Of a stretch of 64,000 bases of DNA, positions 1 to 12,307 are shown piece after piece. The stretch comes from Ilyonectria destructans (Eukaryota; Ascomycota; Sordariomycetes; Hypocreales; Nectriaceae), in the NCBI GenBank assembly GCA_020740775.1, contig JAHEWK010000022.1, positions 806,001 to 870,000 on the forward strand. Direction: 5' to 3'. Under the pieces are notes generated by a model that did not search any database, was not told where the DNA came from, and saw only the letters and a program-made list of their open reading frames with translations. Each line of letters opens with the position of its first letter. The first letter of the stretch is position 1. Both the position numbers and the translations under genes were made by a program.

Positions 1-284
1 GTGCTGAGGCTATCCCGCACGACATGAACGTAGCGGCTAAGAAAGCTTCGGTCAAGAGTAGGCTGGACAAGAGTAGGTTGGATTGCCGTAGTAGAAGAAG
101 AAGGGGGGAGGACGTCTAGAATCTCATGAAGATGTGGCAAGCGGAGGGACGGCAGAATGGAGCAACGAGAAGCAACTGACGTACCTGAACTCGCACTACC
201 GTAGAAATGGACACCTGGACGGCCCTTACCACGAACCTGCACCACACTTTGCGACATGGACCGACTTCGACGGTCTTATCTCTC

Positions 285-830
285 TAGGTCAGTCTAGCGC
301 CACTTCTGTTCTGTTCCGTGGTTGTCAGTGTACTATTAGCACGGATAGGGTAACCAGGCATCCCCGTTGGCCACATACTATGTTTCGCTAGTACCGGGTA
401 GCCTTCCGTGAACGTTCGGGAACGGCTGAGGGGATAAATCACGACATCACTGGGCAGAACGTTGCAGTGCTTCCGCCCGCCCCGCCCGCGATTGTCGTCC
501 ATGTTGTCTCGTATCGTGTGCCAAGGTAGCTTCCTCAAGCCGCCACGTTGAGCGAAGCATACTCGAGCACGACATCGGACCTTCTCTGGCTTGTGTGCTA
601 GACACTCGCCTCGGCCACAACGAGGATGATTGCCGAGCAAGCGCACTGAGACGTGTTAGCGGAGGGGTCGGAGACGGAGAGGGTACGCGTCCAAGCTCGG
701 AGAGCCTACTATACCTGTAGCACGGATGAAATAAGAAATGAGTGCTAAAGAGGTAGATGTTCGGACTGCTGCTCAATTGCAACACCATCCTGCGCAATGA
801 GATGCAAGTGCGCCTGTTGAATCTCGATGC
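285..830 (-). repeat. Diverged repeat or gene relic, inverted partner of 32170-32650
   Basis: Read on the minus strand, this stretch matches 32170-32650 read on the plus strand in several blocks. Both hold a CAG/GTATAG junction, a run of about 70 bases ending in a CTCGGCA acceptor-like site, a segment encoding LEYAxLN, and further on a segment encoding RNxVCGxRGCLV. The blocks could be exons of an unrecognised gene family with a conserved intron. Both copies contain stops, so neither is a working gene as read. I do not recognise the protein. Confidence 0.4.
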
Positions 831-1124
831 GGCTCAACGAGGCGAGCTTCTTTGCTCTTGATGCCCGCCCCGATCGCGATCGCGATGAACTAGTCCTAAT
901 AGTGGGTGATAGGTTGATTTCTCGGGTCTTGGGGATAAAGTGGACAAACCTGTTGACGAGCAGGAAGGATTGGTGGGTGTGTCAGCTATACCACAGATGT
1001 GCCTCGTAGGTAGGTCAGAGAGCTGTTAGAAGTAAGATAATAGTAGTAAAGGAAGTATGAGTAGGGACGGGAACACTTACAACATAGTCGCAGCAAAGGT
1101 TCGAACAGTCAAAGGATCATGAAG

Positions 1125-1435
1125 AAGGGGGACGGGGACGGGGACGGGGACGGGGACGGGGGAGGCCAAACGCCAAACGCCAAACGCCAAAACTCCAAAA
1201 CGCCAAACGCCAAAACGCCAAAACGCCACAAATAAAAAAGCAGCAAACGCCGAGAACGCCGAGAACGCCAGAGAACTCCCGAAAACGCCCGAAAATGCCC
1301 GAAAATGTCCGAAAATGCCAGAAAATGTCAGAAAATGCCAGAAAATGCCAGAAAACGCCAGAAAATGCCAGAAAATGCCAGAAAATGCCAGAAAATGCCA
1401 GAAAATGCCAGAAAATGTCAGTAGCAGGAAATGGG
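1125..1435. repeat. Composite minisatellite (GGGGAC, CGCCAAA and GAAAATGCCAG units)
   Basis: Three tandem blocks follow one another: a GGGGAC hexamer block near 1128-1163, a CGCCAAA-type block near 1167-1235, and an 11-base GAAAATGCCAG block near 1270-1420 with many copies. The open frames across it (FWHFLAFSGI-type repeats) are products of the repeat, not genes. A T-rich region with GGCGTTCTG units at 33.9-34.3 kb has similar composition on the other strand. Confidence 0.85.
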
Positions 1436-2640
1436 GGTGAGGGAGCCGAGCCACCAGCGACAACCTCTTGAATAGAAAAAGCGGGAATCTCAACCGCAAA
1501 AGTCACAAGCAATATCAGCCCGCACGAACAGCCGTTCTCCCGTTGCTTGGGCTTGTGCAGAGAACGGCTCAGAGTGCTAGTATTGTCGGCTCTGACTTGT
1601 CGGCATAAGTCCTGCTGGGAGAGCAGGACGTGGGTCTTCCAAAAGCAGCCGGCGTGTTTGTCTTGGTTGGTCAAGAGAAGTATGCTGACGACGGTGTGAG
1701 ATAAACGTTATGAGATAGACGGTGTCGGCGTTATTGTTGACGGGCTCACTTGGTTCTGCGGTGGCAATTCGGGCGACGAAGCGGACAGATTGCTTTGATT
1801 TGGGAGAGTGTAGATAGCAGAGCCAAGATTTGTGCGACGATCTAGCCGATGGATTGCCAACTGATCGCCCGAGCGCCGTTTAGAAACGGTTGAGATGAGT
1901 GGCAGGATCACGGAGCAGGATGGCGTAGAGCTCCTGCCACTATATCCATGATTGCTGCCCGTCTTTCTGTTCTGTGCCAAGGTGCCTTCTCACGCCTCTA
2001 TGTCAGTATACTGAAGCTCACAGGGGTGCCTTCTTACCTTGCTTATGTGTGAATAGATGTCTCGTCGTGACCACACAAGTAGAGAAGTGTCCCGGAGAAA
2101 AAGAACAAAGTTTTCGAGCATGGATACTAGGAGGCGTCTGTGGAGTGAAGAAGGACAGTGAGAGTGGGTGTGGAATCAAGAGAAAAAGGGAGAGAGAAAA
2201 AGGGAGGGAGAGGAGGGAGAGGAAAAGTGAACGTCTCCGAACTCAAAAGAAAAAAAAGAAAAAAGAAAACTACCGGTACTATAACAGTAAGATAGCTTGA
2301 TACCAAATCAATCGTTGTTCGGTCCAAACCCCACCCGCGACATCAATCTGAGCATGGTGATGTGTATGCGTGTGTCAGAACTGATTACGGCTGAAAGAGG
2401 CGAGGTTCTTCGCTCTTTATACCCGGTAATACGGCAGGCCGTGCTACACAATACAATCACTTTGACTCCCAAGGTTGCGGTCGCAGAGACGAACGCTACA
2501 GAGTCAAAATGTCGTAAGAGTTCTACGCTGCAAAGTGCGGTGGAGACACTTGTCGCAAACTCAAACACCAGAGTCGACCTCTCGTTCCTTGCTGATGTCG
2601 CCCGTTTGAACTCTTTTCGCGTTTGCGTAACCCTTGCAGT
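1436..2640. other. No gene recognised
   Basis: I find no conserved domain or convincing spliced reading frame here. A purine-rich stretch (GA and AAAAAG runs) lies at about 2165-2265. Confidence 0.5.
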
Positions 2641-5625
2641 ACCGTGGTGTACAACGACGCACACATATGTGAGTTCAGTGTCGGTGTCTGGCTGCCTCCA
2701 GTCTCTTTTTGTGAGTTGATTTCGACCACTATGAATGTAGCTCTTGTCGTGTCTTGTCGCGTCTCCGTGTGTTTCGAGTGTCTCTGAGTGTCTTCGAATG
2801 TCTGTAAAAGGACTTGCCACGTCTCATCATGTCTTGCAAGGCCCCGCAATGCCCACCTTCTTCGTCGTTGGCGTGTACGAGCAAACGCCATTCCTCAGCG
2901 TTCGCACGTTGCTCCATGCTCCGCCAGTCTCTCCCCACCCTCGCCGGTCGACCCTCGCCATCCCACCGTTATCGTCTGCCCGCCATCATTCGCTCTAATC
3001 TCTCAGCCGTCACTTTGGATCCTTGCCCACGCGTTTGTTTGTCGATCCTCTGTTTCATCTCCATCCCGTCAGCCTTCCGGCAGGAGAGCCACTGCTCTCA
3101 GCAATCCGGACCGGTCATGCTGCGAAATGCTCCTCAATGTCCTAATTTGCCTCCTCCACAATGTCTGGCGCTGTTGAACGTTCCGCATCTTAGCCCGAGT
3201 TACGACCGACGACGAACACACGTCACACCCGAAACCACACACACGAAACCATACACCCGAACCCCAGAGCTTCATTTTGTCGCACTTTTTAGTGGATCAA
3301 CGTTGGGCAAGTCGTTGGTCACAGGCTTTTCGCGAGGTCTGGACACAGACGCCAGCCGCACCCTGGTGTCGAATACGGTGGCTCTTCCTGTCCGTGGTTG
3401 ACGTGCATACTATGGCATACACGTGTCAAAGTACATACGTCATCTAGTCAAACTTGAGTACTCAAGCAGGAGACATTACTCCGGACATTTGATCCGCTTA
3501 CAGGGCAGTTCTTTGTGACTCACAATCAAACACCGTCACGGACCGGACAAGGAGACTTTTCTTGTTGGAACCAGTAAGGTGCCATCCCTCATTCGGTTTC
3601 CGTCCGCAGCAAATGAACCCCCCCCAAGTGCCCGCATGTCACAAAGCATCGAAGCCGGCAGACACTACGGCAAGACGTTCATTCAAGATGCATGTGCGAC
3701 GATTGCTCACCTTACGCTCTCCCCCTTATGGTTTCGCCCGCTTGACCCCATGCAATATCCATTTTTATCAAGTCAACACTCACAGGACGGTCTCGTAGTG
3801 TCCTGTAGTGTCGTCGAATGTCTTCGAATGTCTGAAAAGGTTTTGTCTCGTCTTGTAGGGTCCCGCAATGCCCTACACCTTCCTCGCGGTGTGTGTATGA
3901 ACGGGGTGCCATTACCCACATTGTCTGCCCACATCCGCTTCAAACTTGGTAAATGACCTCCGCGTTTGTTTGTAAACCCCCTCTGTCATCTCCGTCTCGT
4001 CGAGCTTCTGGCAAGAGTGTCACTACTCTCCGTAGGACATCACTCCTCAGGACATCACTGGGCGTTTGTTGCTCAAGCTTCGCCAGACCCCCTCAACCCC
4101 TACCCCCTACCCCCCACCCCCCACTTCTCTTCCTTTCGGTCTCTCGTTCTGTTCTTTCGTTCCCATGCGCACTCGTCGCTACGACCTGCCCCTCAGTGTC
4201 CCGGTCCACCTCCTCCACAATGTCTGGTGTTATCAAGCTTTCGCCGTCTTAGCTCAAGCTAGTCTGTCGATCTGTGTCTGCGCAGCGTAGAACACTGTTC
4301 GCCCTCGCGACAATTCCCTTTCATGGACCAAGCAACTACGACAAGGCTGGAGACGACACACGACGCGCTCGACAAACACTCGTCAAACGACACACAACAC
4401 ATGACTAAACTCTCAAGACATATCCAAAAGTCTAAGTCGGACCCTTGATTCACATGTACCCCTAGACCCCGCACCACACAAGTAGATGACCTTTTTCAGG
4501 CTCTCCAAGCTACACTTGATCGCATTGTAGTGGATCATCAGTGGGACAAGTCGAGGTGCAATGCGCGCTCCATCGCATCGTCTTACGGGCCGTCCGAACG
4601 GATCGATCTTGAGGTTTCATCCATCCACCCATCTAGTATCAGTCTCCACTGCACTCCCGGTGTCGAAGACAGCGACGGGGTCTTCCTGCCTACACTTGAC
4701 AAGCGACTCGGGGATCCGTAGAGGGCGAGGGCCAATCTATTCTAGGCTCACGCTCGTTTTCGCGGCCCGAGTCGCCGCTTTCCTGGTTGTTATGCTGCGT
4801 AGTCGGCCAGCGAGCAGAGGCTGGTAGATCGGTCTGGATCGGTCCAGATGGCTGACTGGCTTCGCGCGAGGACTGCTGGGAACGCGGCGAAGGCTCATTG
4901 CGGCCCTGTGCATGCTCATTCCCTCAAGTGGCACTCTCCTAGTCGTACCCAGCCCTACGATAGTTTCAAGCACGTCGTCTAGGACGTCAATACAGGCAAT
5001 CTGCCACTCCATCTAGTCCGTCTGGAAGGAGATTGACTACCGGTACTGTTAGCATAACTGAGCGTCCATTTCTCCAACCTCGCTTCACACCCCTTCCCGA
5101 CTTCTCTTCCTTTCAGTCCGACGAACACACGTCAAATGACACACACCAAACGACACACACCAAACGACACACACCACAAGCTCGAGACATTCCAAAAGTC
5201 CAAACTAGACCCTTCATTCACATCCACCCCGCACCAGACAAGTAGGTACCCATTTCGGGGGCTCTCATGAGCGACATTTCGTCGCACCTTAGTCTCGAGT
5301 GGACCAACAACAGTGGGACGAGTCGTTTGTGACAAGCTTTTCGCCTAATCACCGCTTCTGCTACGGACGAGGCGACCAACGACATAAGGTACCTGTGTTC
5401 CGTCGCGCCATCCTGAGTGTCCACAACGCATGCGTAGCGAGCTCGTCTGCACACAGACGTCATTTGTCGCTACGTATCCAGTATCAGTCTCCACTGGTGG
5501 GGTCTTCCTGTCTACACTTGGCAAGCGACTTGAGAATCCGTAGTTGGTCGATCTCTTCTAGGCTTCAAAATACATACGTACTCACATACTGTATGTACGT
5601 CGCTTGGTTGCCTAGTCAAACCTGA
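2640..5625 (+). repeat. Dispersed repeat family, copy 1
   Basis: About 3710-5615 is nearly identical to 8632-10504 in the same orientation, offset by about 4.92 kb. About 2640-4750 also recurs inverted at 20560-23090. Copy 1 lacks about 210 bp that the other two copies keep (8422-8632 in copy 2). It contains GTGTCTTCGAATGTC-type satellite, a CGACACACACCAAA satellite at about 5125-5190, and a recurring module around 5200-5345 with GCACCAGACAAGTAGG, GGGACGAGTC and CAAGCTTTTCGC. No recognisable transposase or polyprotein is encoded. The open frames are the same in every copy and resemble no family. Confidence 0.8.
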
Positions 5626-5639
5626 GTTCTCAAGCACGA

Positions 5640-8110
5640 GACCTTACCCGCTCCTGACATTCTGATCCGCTCACGGGGCAGTTCTTTGTGACTCACAATC
5701 GTCACGGACCTGACTAGGAGACTTTCTCTTGTTGGAAACAGCAAGGTGCAAACTCCCGAGCGTGCGCCCCCTCATTCGGAAACCCCGCACGCATATCACA
5801 AAGCATCGGACCTAGCAGACATTACGGCCGATTACTCACTTACCCCGACCCCACCTGAGCGACGATCAAGGTCGCATGCATGATCGGAGCGAAGCAGATC
5901 TCACGGATCTAGCGGATCTGTCACCCAATCCCGACACAGCTACGCGGGCATGACCACAGGTACCGTGGCTTCCTCTTTCCAGCGATCATGGTTGACTATG
6001 TACTTAGAACGCTGTACTGTATGATACAGTACATACTGTAGAAGAAGGGGAAGAAGAAAGAAAAGAAGGAGAAGGACTAGTGGAGGATGGAGATGGAGAA
6101 GCCGTGGAGCTGAACACGACGCCAGCTGCCACGATGCAAGTTCAGAGCGATGAGCCGAATGATGGGCTCGATCTTAGCCTTTCGATCCCCTACCTAAGCT
6201 CTCTGAACGCTCTTGTCACATGCACCCAGGTGCCTGGCCAGGCGAACTGGTTGGAGCAGACACGGCCACAGCCGCACCCGCGCAACAGTACTAAATTGGG
6301 CTCCTGCAGCCCGCCCAAGCGCCGGACAGAATCAATGTCCACTTCTTCTGATAACTCGAAGACACGACAAAACACGACAAGATACTACAAGACACTACAT
6401 ACGGATGTGTTCGAGATCAGCTCGCCACGTAAGTATGGGTCGTTGTGCGTCACGGTGCTGCAGGGTATAGGACGTCGTCTGGGTCGGAACTTTTATTCTT
6501 CTGTCCTACGCGAGAACGTAGCAGGCTTTGGCAAGGTAGGCAAGCGGGGACCAGACAAAATGCCCGCTCTTTGGTTGCTCAAGTCGTGGAGTGTCTTGTC
6601 GTGACCTGTAGTGTCTTGTCATGTCGTGTAGCGTCTTGTAGCGTCTTGTAGTGTCTGAGAGGGTCTTGTCACGGTTCCCAACTTGTCCTTCCATGCCCCA
6701 CGGAGTAGTCTTCCTCCAGTTAACCCTCTCCAGTTGACCCTCTCCAGTTGACCCTCTCCAGTTGACCCTCTCCAGTTGACCCTCTCCAGTTGACCCTCTC
6801 CAGTTGACCCTCTCCAGTTGACCCTCTCCAACTGACCCTCATCATCTCGCCCTCTCTCCAGCTCCGCCTGGCGTTCGTTGCCCAAACCTCGCCTTACAGC
6901 GACACCCTGACGGACCCGCTCCCGACCAAGAGCGTTTGTCTATTTGTCTACCTCCACGGCAGTGAACTCTATCAAGCTCTTGCGGCGGGTCTGGATGTAT
7001 TAGTGTACCGTCGACGCGCAAGCGTCATGGCGAACATCTGTGGTCTTGTTTGTCCTCACGTTCATGACAAGTGACAAGGTCCCAGTGTCAACCGACTAGC
7101 CGCAAGGTGCTAGCGTGGATTGGGCTCCGATCTATACCCCGTTGATCGAGTGTCGCGAGTGACTCGAGTTGGAGACAACCGTGATCTGCCAGGGCCGTAC
7201 TAGGTCGAAATGCGGCACATCGGCCACCTGACAGATCTGTCAACCAATCTCAATACGGTTAGGTACCACGACCTCAGCTTCCAGCACTCCAGGCTGAGTG
7301 GTGTAAGACGTGTACGTCAACAGGGGATGGGGTACGCTGTCGTTAGCGTCGACCAACAAGCGCGGGTACGGTATGGTACGGTAGGTACGACACGACATAA
7401 TTCTCCCAATCCAAAGTCCAAAAGTGTCTGCTGTGCGAGAGAAAACAAAGAGCGGGGGTGGTAGTCTGAAGTCGGTATGGATTTTCGGTATGGGTTTTCG
7501 GCGCTGGCGATTGTTGGCTGTTATCTGTGAACGATGTGATGGATCAACAATGTTGTACTGCAGCACCGCAGGATGCAGTCACTGCGTGGATACATTGTCG
7601 CGAAAACTCTGCGAATGGCAACACAAAAAATAAAAGGATTTTTGTTTTTTAAAGCAAAAATAAAGTAAATAATAAAAAAAACCACGCTATTATACCTAGA
7701 ACAGTCAACTAAGTGAGCAATCTTCCAGCTGAAACCATTCAAGCGTCAATGTCGAGCCTATCTTTAGGTGGCGGATGCTTTCTTAGGTCTGTGGTATAGG
7801 GTAGGGTCGTCTGTTAACCCTCGCCTTCGCGCCGTCTTCCTCCACAACGACGGACGATGACCAAACGACACACCAAACGGCACACACCCCTTCATCCACA
7901 TGCACCCCGCTCCAGACAAGTAGGCAATACGTAACCTTTTCGCGGGTGGACCAACACCAGTAGGACAAGTTGTTTGTGACAAGCTTTTCGTGAGGTTGCA
8001 ATCGCCTAATCGCTGCCTCTGCCACGGACAAGGCGAGCGACGGCACAAACGTGTGCTCCGTCGTGCCATCTCAAATATCGTTCAAAGGATTTTGAGAGCC
8101 CACAAAGGTA
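5640..8110 (+). repeat. Left arm of a long inverted repeat (partner 61140-64000)
   Basis: Read on the opposite strand, 5695-7080 matches 62620-64000 almost base for base, including the 14-base minisatellite and the CTGTATGATACAG palindrome near 6020. Further blocks match with more divergence: 7210-7560 with 61990-62270, and 7764-8069 with 61175-61507. The arms are about 53 kb apart. The right arm continues past the window end. No transposition gene is visible in the arm. Confidence 0.85.
6716..6845. repeat. 14-base minisatellite (CCAGTTGACCCTCT)
   Basis: About nine near-exact copies of a 14-base unit lie inside the left arm. The same array occurs inverted at about 62866-62990. Because 14 is not a multiple of three, the open frame through it cycles and produces an artificial repeat protein. 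Confidence 0.9.
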
Positions 8111-10504
8111 TGAGTCAATGAGACGCGCTAGTCTCGCACGAGCCGTCTACCTCCGTCACCTAGTCAAACCTGAGTCCTCGAGCAGGAGACATTACCCCAC
8201 TCCTGACATCTGGTCCGCCCTCACAAGCCTTGCCAGGAGACTCTGTCTTGTTGGAAAGAGTAAGGTGCACAAGCTGCTAAGCGTGCTGTACACCCCCCAA
8301 CTTGTTCCGTCTGTACGCAGCAAATGAACCGCCCGGGCGCACGCATGTCGCAAAGCGTCCAACCCGGCAGACACTACGGCAAGACGTTTCATTCAAGATG
8401 CATGTGCGACGATTGCTCACTCACCACGCCCCTGCCCTGAGCGACGATCAAGGTCGCACACATGATCGGAAACGACAACGCCGAGCTTGCAAAGACCACG
8501 AAGCTGATCTTGCAGATCTATCGGATCTGTCGACCAATCCCAACCCAGCTGCCACGACCCAGCTGCCAAGACCCAAGTTTAGAGCAACGAGCCGAATGAT
8601 GGGCCGGGCCCGGTCCGAAGAAGAAGGGCACACCTTACGCTCTCCCCCTTATTGTTTTGCCCGCTTGACCCCATGCAACATCCATTTTTATCAAGTCAAC
8701 ACTCACAGGACGGTCTTGTAGTGTCCTGTAGTGTCCTCGAATGTCTTCGAATGTCTGAAAAGGTTTTGTCTCGTCTTGTAGGGTCCCGCAATGCCCTACA
8801 CCTTCCTCGCGGTGTGTGTATGAACGGGGTGCCATTACCCACCTTGTCTGCCCACATCCGCTTCAAACTTGGTAAATGACCTCCGCGTTTGTTTGTAAAC
8901 CCCCTCTGTCATCTCCGTCTCGTCGAGCTTCTGGCAAGAGTGTCACTACTCTCCGTAGGACATCACTCCTCAGGACATCACTGGGCGTTTGTTGCTCAAG
9001 CTTCGCCAGACCCCCTCAACCCCTACCCCCTACCCCCCACCCCCCACTTCTCTTCCTTTCGGTCTCTCGTTCTGTTCTTTCGTTCCCATGCGCACTCGTC
9101 GCTACGACCTGCCCCTCAGTGTCCCGGTCCACCTCCTCCACAATGTCTGGTGTTATCAAGCTTTCGCCGTCTTAGCTCAAGCTAGTCTGTCGATCTGTGT
9201 CTGCGCAGCGTAGAACACTGTTCGCCCTCGCGACAATTCCCTTTCATGGACCAAGCAACTACGACAAGGCTGGAGACGACACACGACGCGCTCGACAAAC
9301 ACTCGTCAAACGACACACAACACATGACTAAACTCTCAAGACATATCCAAAAGTCTAAGTCGGACCCTTGATTCACATGCACCCCTAGACCCCGCACCAT
9401 ACAAGTAGATGACCTTTTTCAGGCTCTGCAAGCTACACTTGATCGCATTGTAGTGGATCATCAGTGGGACAAGTCGAGGTGCAATGCGCGCTCCATCGCA
9501 TCGTCTTACGGGCCGTCCGAACGGATCGATCTTGAGGGTTCATCCATCCATCCATCTAGTATCAGTCTCCACTGCACTCCCGGTGTCGAAGACAGCGACG
9601 GGGTCTTCCTGCCTACACTTGACAAGCGACTCGGGGATCCGTAGAGGGCGAGGGCCAATCTATTCTAGGCTCACGTTCGTTTTCGCGGCCCGAGTCGCCG
9701 CTTTCCTGGTGGTTATGCTGCGTAGTCGGCCAGCGAGCAGAGGCTGGTAGATCGGTCTGGATCGGTCCAGATGGCTGACTGGCTTCGCGCGAGGACTGCT
9801 GGGAACGCGGCGAAGGCTCATTGCGGCCCTGCGCATGCGCATTCCCTCAAGAGGCACTCTCCTACTCGTACCCAGCCCTACGATAGTTTCAAGCACGTCG
9901 TCTAGGACGTCAATACAGGCAATCTGCCACTCCATCTAGTCCGTCTGGCAGGAGATTGACTACCGGTACTGTTAGCATAACTGAGCGTCCATTTCTCCAG
10001 CCTCGCTTCACACCCCCTTCCCGACGAACACACGTCAAATGACACACACCAAACGACACACACCACAAGCTCGAGACATTCCAAAAGTCCAAACTAGACC
10101 CTTCATTCACATCCACCCCGCACCAGACAAGTAGGTACCCATTTCGGGGGCTCTCATGAGCGACATTTCGTCGCACCTTAGTCTCGAGTGGACCAACAAC
10201 AGTGGGACGAGTCGTTTGTGACAAGCTTTTTGCCTAATCACCGCTTCTGCTACGGACGAGGCGACCAACGACATAAGGTACCTGTGTTCCGTCGCGCCAT
10301 CCTGAGTGTCCACAACGCATGCGTAGCGAGCTCGTCTGCACACAGACGTCATTTGTCGCTACGTATCCAGTATCAGTCTCCACTGGTGGGGTCTTCCTGT
10401 CTACACTTGGCAAGCGACTTGAGAATCCGTAGTCGGTCGATCTCTTCTAGGCTTCAAAATACATACGTACTCACATACTGTATGTACGTCGCTTGGTTGC
10501 CTAG
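8110..10504 (+). repeat. Dispersed repeat family, copy 2
   Basis: Nearly identical to copy 1 from 8632 to 10504, and it keeps the 8422-8632 block that copy 1 has lost. It has a small internal difference near 10015-10025, where copy 1 carries extra bases in its CGACACACACCAAA satellite. It ends at CTTGGTTGCCTAG just before a MITE, exactly where copy 1 passes into other sequence at 5615. Confidence 0.85.
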
Positions 10505-10522
10505 GTGTTTGCTTTATTTTTG

Positions 10523-10856
10523 GAGTCTTGCTATTTTGCACTAACAACGATTACTATTCGGACCAACAGGTCACGTGCAAATAGTATCGGATTACTAATC
10601 AGACAGTAAACGTGACTTTTACTGGGCAACGTGCCGTCAGGGCCCGGATCAACTGCCGGCCCGCGGAAATAGGGGGCAACTGATGTGTGTAATTGAATGA
10701 TTATTGAACTGTTTAATGTGATTGCTTTGATTTGATACTTAGCATGTGACTTTATATGTGGAAGAGTGAAAAAGAGAAATTGAATTGAACAGTTTGCGAA
10801 ATCTGCAGCAGCACGTGACCTGTTGGTCTGAATAGTTGGTGCAAATAGCAAGACTC
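10523..10856. mobile_element. MITE with about 50-bp terminal inverted repeats (hAT-like type A)
   Basis: The left end starts GAGTCTTGCTATTTTGCAC and the right end, read in reverse complement, starts GAGTCTTGCTATTTGCAC. The two then share ACCAACAGGTCACGTGC. The core (about 10630-10805) is closely related to the core of the larger element at 11391-12000. The immediate flanks do not form a target-site duplication, so one end may have been rearranged. No coding capacity. Confidence 0.75.
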
Positions 10857-10863
10857 TAGACTA

Positions 10864-11165
10864 CTAGGGGGGTCTCGACATTTCACTACAGCTCAACCCC
10901 CCGTTCGTCCCGAACGGGGGGGGCAGTGACTTGACAAATAGCTAGCGACTTGACAATTTTATATACCTCAGTTTACACTAAAGTCTTGGTGCTAGCAATG
11001 TACCTGATTATGTGGCGCAGAGCAATAATTGGCGGGGTAATGCATGTAGGTACATAGATTTTATTAGTGCACAAGCCTATTTTCGAGGTATATTGTCAAG
11101 TCACTGCCCCCCCGTTCGGGACGAACGGGGGGTTGAGCTGTAGTGAAATGTCGAGACCCCCCTAG
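10864..11165. mobile_element. 302-bp MITE with about 70-bp TIRs and TA target duplication
   Basis: Ends are CTAGGGGGGTCTCGAC and its inverse, followed by CCCCCCGTTCG and CGAACGGGGGG blocks and CAGTGACTTGACAA. Flanking TA dinucleotides lie at 10862-10863 and 11166-11167. The sequence to the right (TAGATTGGATCATG) has a counterpart at about 61722 without this element, in keeping with insertion at a TA. Size and TA duplication fit a Tc1/mariner-mobilised MITE. Confidence 0.75.
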
Positions 11166-11167
11166 TA

Positions 11168-11390
11168 GATTGGATCATGTACAGAGCATTAGTCAGGTCG
11201 TGTGACCACCTCCGGCATGCAGCTGAACAGTCGCCGAAAATTTGTCGGCCTCCGCCCGAAAAGGAAGGGTCGGGGACCTCCCGGCGGCACACACACACAA
11301 CACACACACATACGTTTACATAACACACACGTTCAAGTCACGTAAGTGCCACGCTAGCTTTCCGACAAAAACAACAGAACAAATTCTATT
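11168..11390 (+). repeat. Repeat segment shared with 61722-61990
   Basis: It runs parallel to 61722-61990 from GATTGGATCATGT through CCACGCTAGCTTTCCGACA, with many substitutions. A CA-rich tract (about 11290-11330) and the following bases are diverged. Together with the flanking elements it shows that this area was assembled by insertions into an older repeat. Confidence 0.65.
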
Positions 11391-12000
11391 GAGTCTTGCT
11401 AATAGGACGGTATCGTATCGGATTGCTATTGGGACGGCACACATGACTTTTAGTTACCAGCCACAGCCGCGCCATACTTACGTAACCGGAAAGTTGATCT
11501 TCCGCCCCGCACCTCCACAACTCAATTTCCTCCGCCTGGCCGCTAAGTTTTGGCTTACAACTTGCATCTCTTTTCACCTCTGAAGCCGCCGCCTAACCAC
11601 CCCTTCAGGCGTCTACGCATCAATTGAAGCTACATATAAAGGCAGCTTATACGGGATCTTGAGCCTGATGAGGAAGGAGACCTGCAGCAGCAGGCAACGC
11701 GTGTGGCGGCGGGTAACGTGTGTGGCGGCGGGCAACGTATGTGGCGACGGGCAACATGCTGTCAGGGTCCGGATCAACTGCCGGCTTGCAGAAATAGGCT
11801 TAATTGATGTGTGTAATTGAATGATTATTGAGCTATTTAATGTGATTTCCTTGACCTGATAATTAGTATGTGACTTTGTTTGTGGAAGAGTGAAAAAGAG
11901 GAATTGAATTGAATAGTATGCGAAATCCGCAGCTGTATGTAATCTAAGGTTACGTGTGCCGTCCCAATAGCAATCCGATATCGTCCCATTAGCAAGACTC
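11391..12000. mobile_element. 610-bp MITE with TIRs and 8-bp target-site duplication (hAT-like)
   Basis: The left end is GAGTCTTGCTAATAGGACG. The right end in reverse complement is GAGTCTTGCTAATGGGACG, and both continue with GGATTGCTATTGGGACGGCA. It is flanked by identical octamers ATTCTATT at 11383-11390 and 12001-12008. An 8-bp duplication is typical of hAT-superfamily insertions. The core (about 11755-11935) is shared with the element at 10523-10856. It encodes nothing recognisable, so it would need a transposase from elsewhere. Confidence 0.85.
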
Positions 12001-12307
12001 ATTCTATTACATGTTTATCAGATGTCAGCGACTTGTAGCCCTGACGCGGATTTCCAGCGACACCTTGGCGTTGCGAGGGTGGGGCACAAGAAGGACTCAT
12101 GTGTCTGTAGGCAATCGGAGAGTTACGACAAGCAGGGTCAACAAAGGACGGGTGCAACGGGAAAGGAACCTGTCAATCTAACCTCGACTTCCACGATCGA
12201 CGCACGATCGACACGCGCGATGATAAGTATAGTACTGTACTACTGTACCTACGTACCCTGAACGAGCGACACATGCATCGTAGCAGACCCACCGGAACAT
12301 GTCGCCC

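Noticed and set aside
1077..1674. Phe/His-rich repeat protein frames
   Set aside because: Produced by the 11-base and hexamer tandem repeats.
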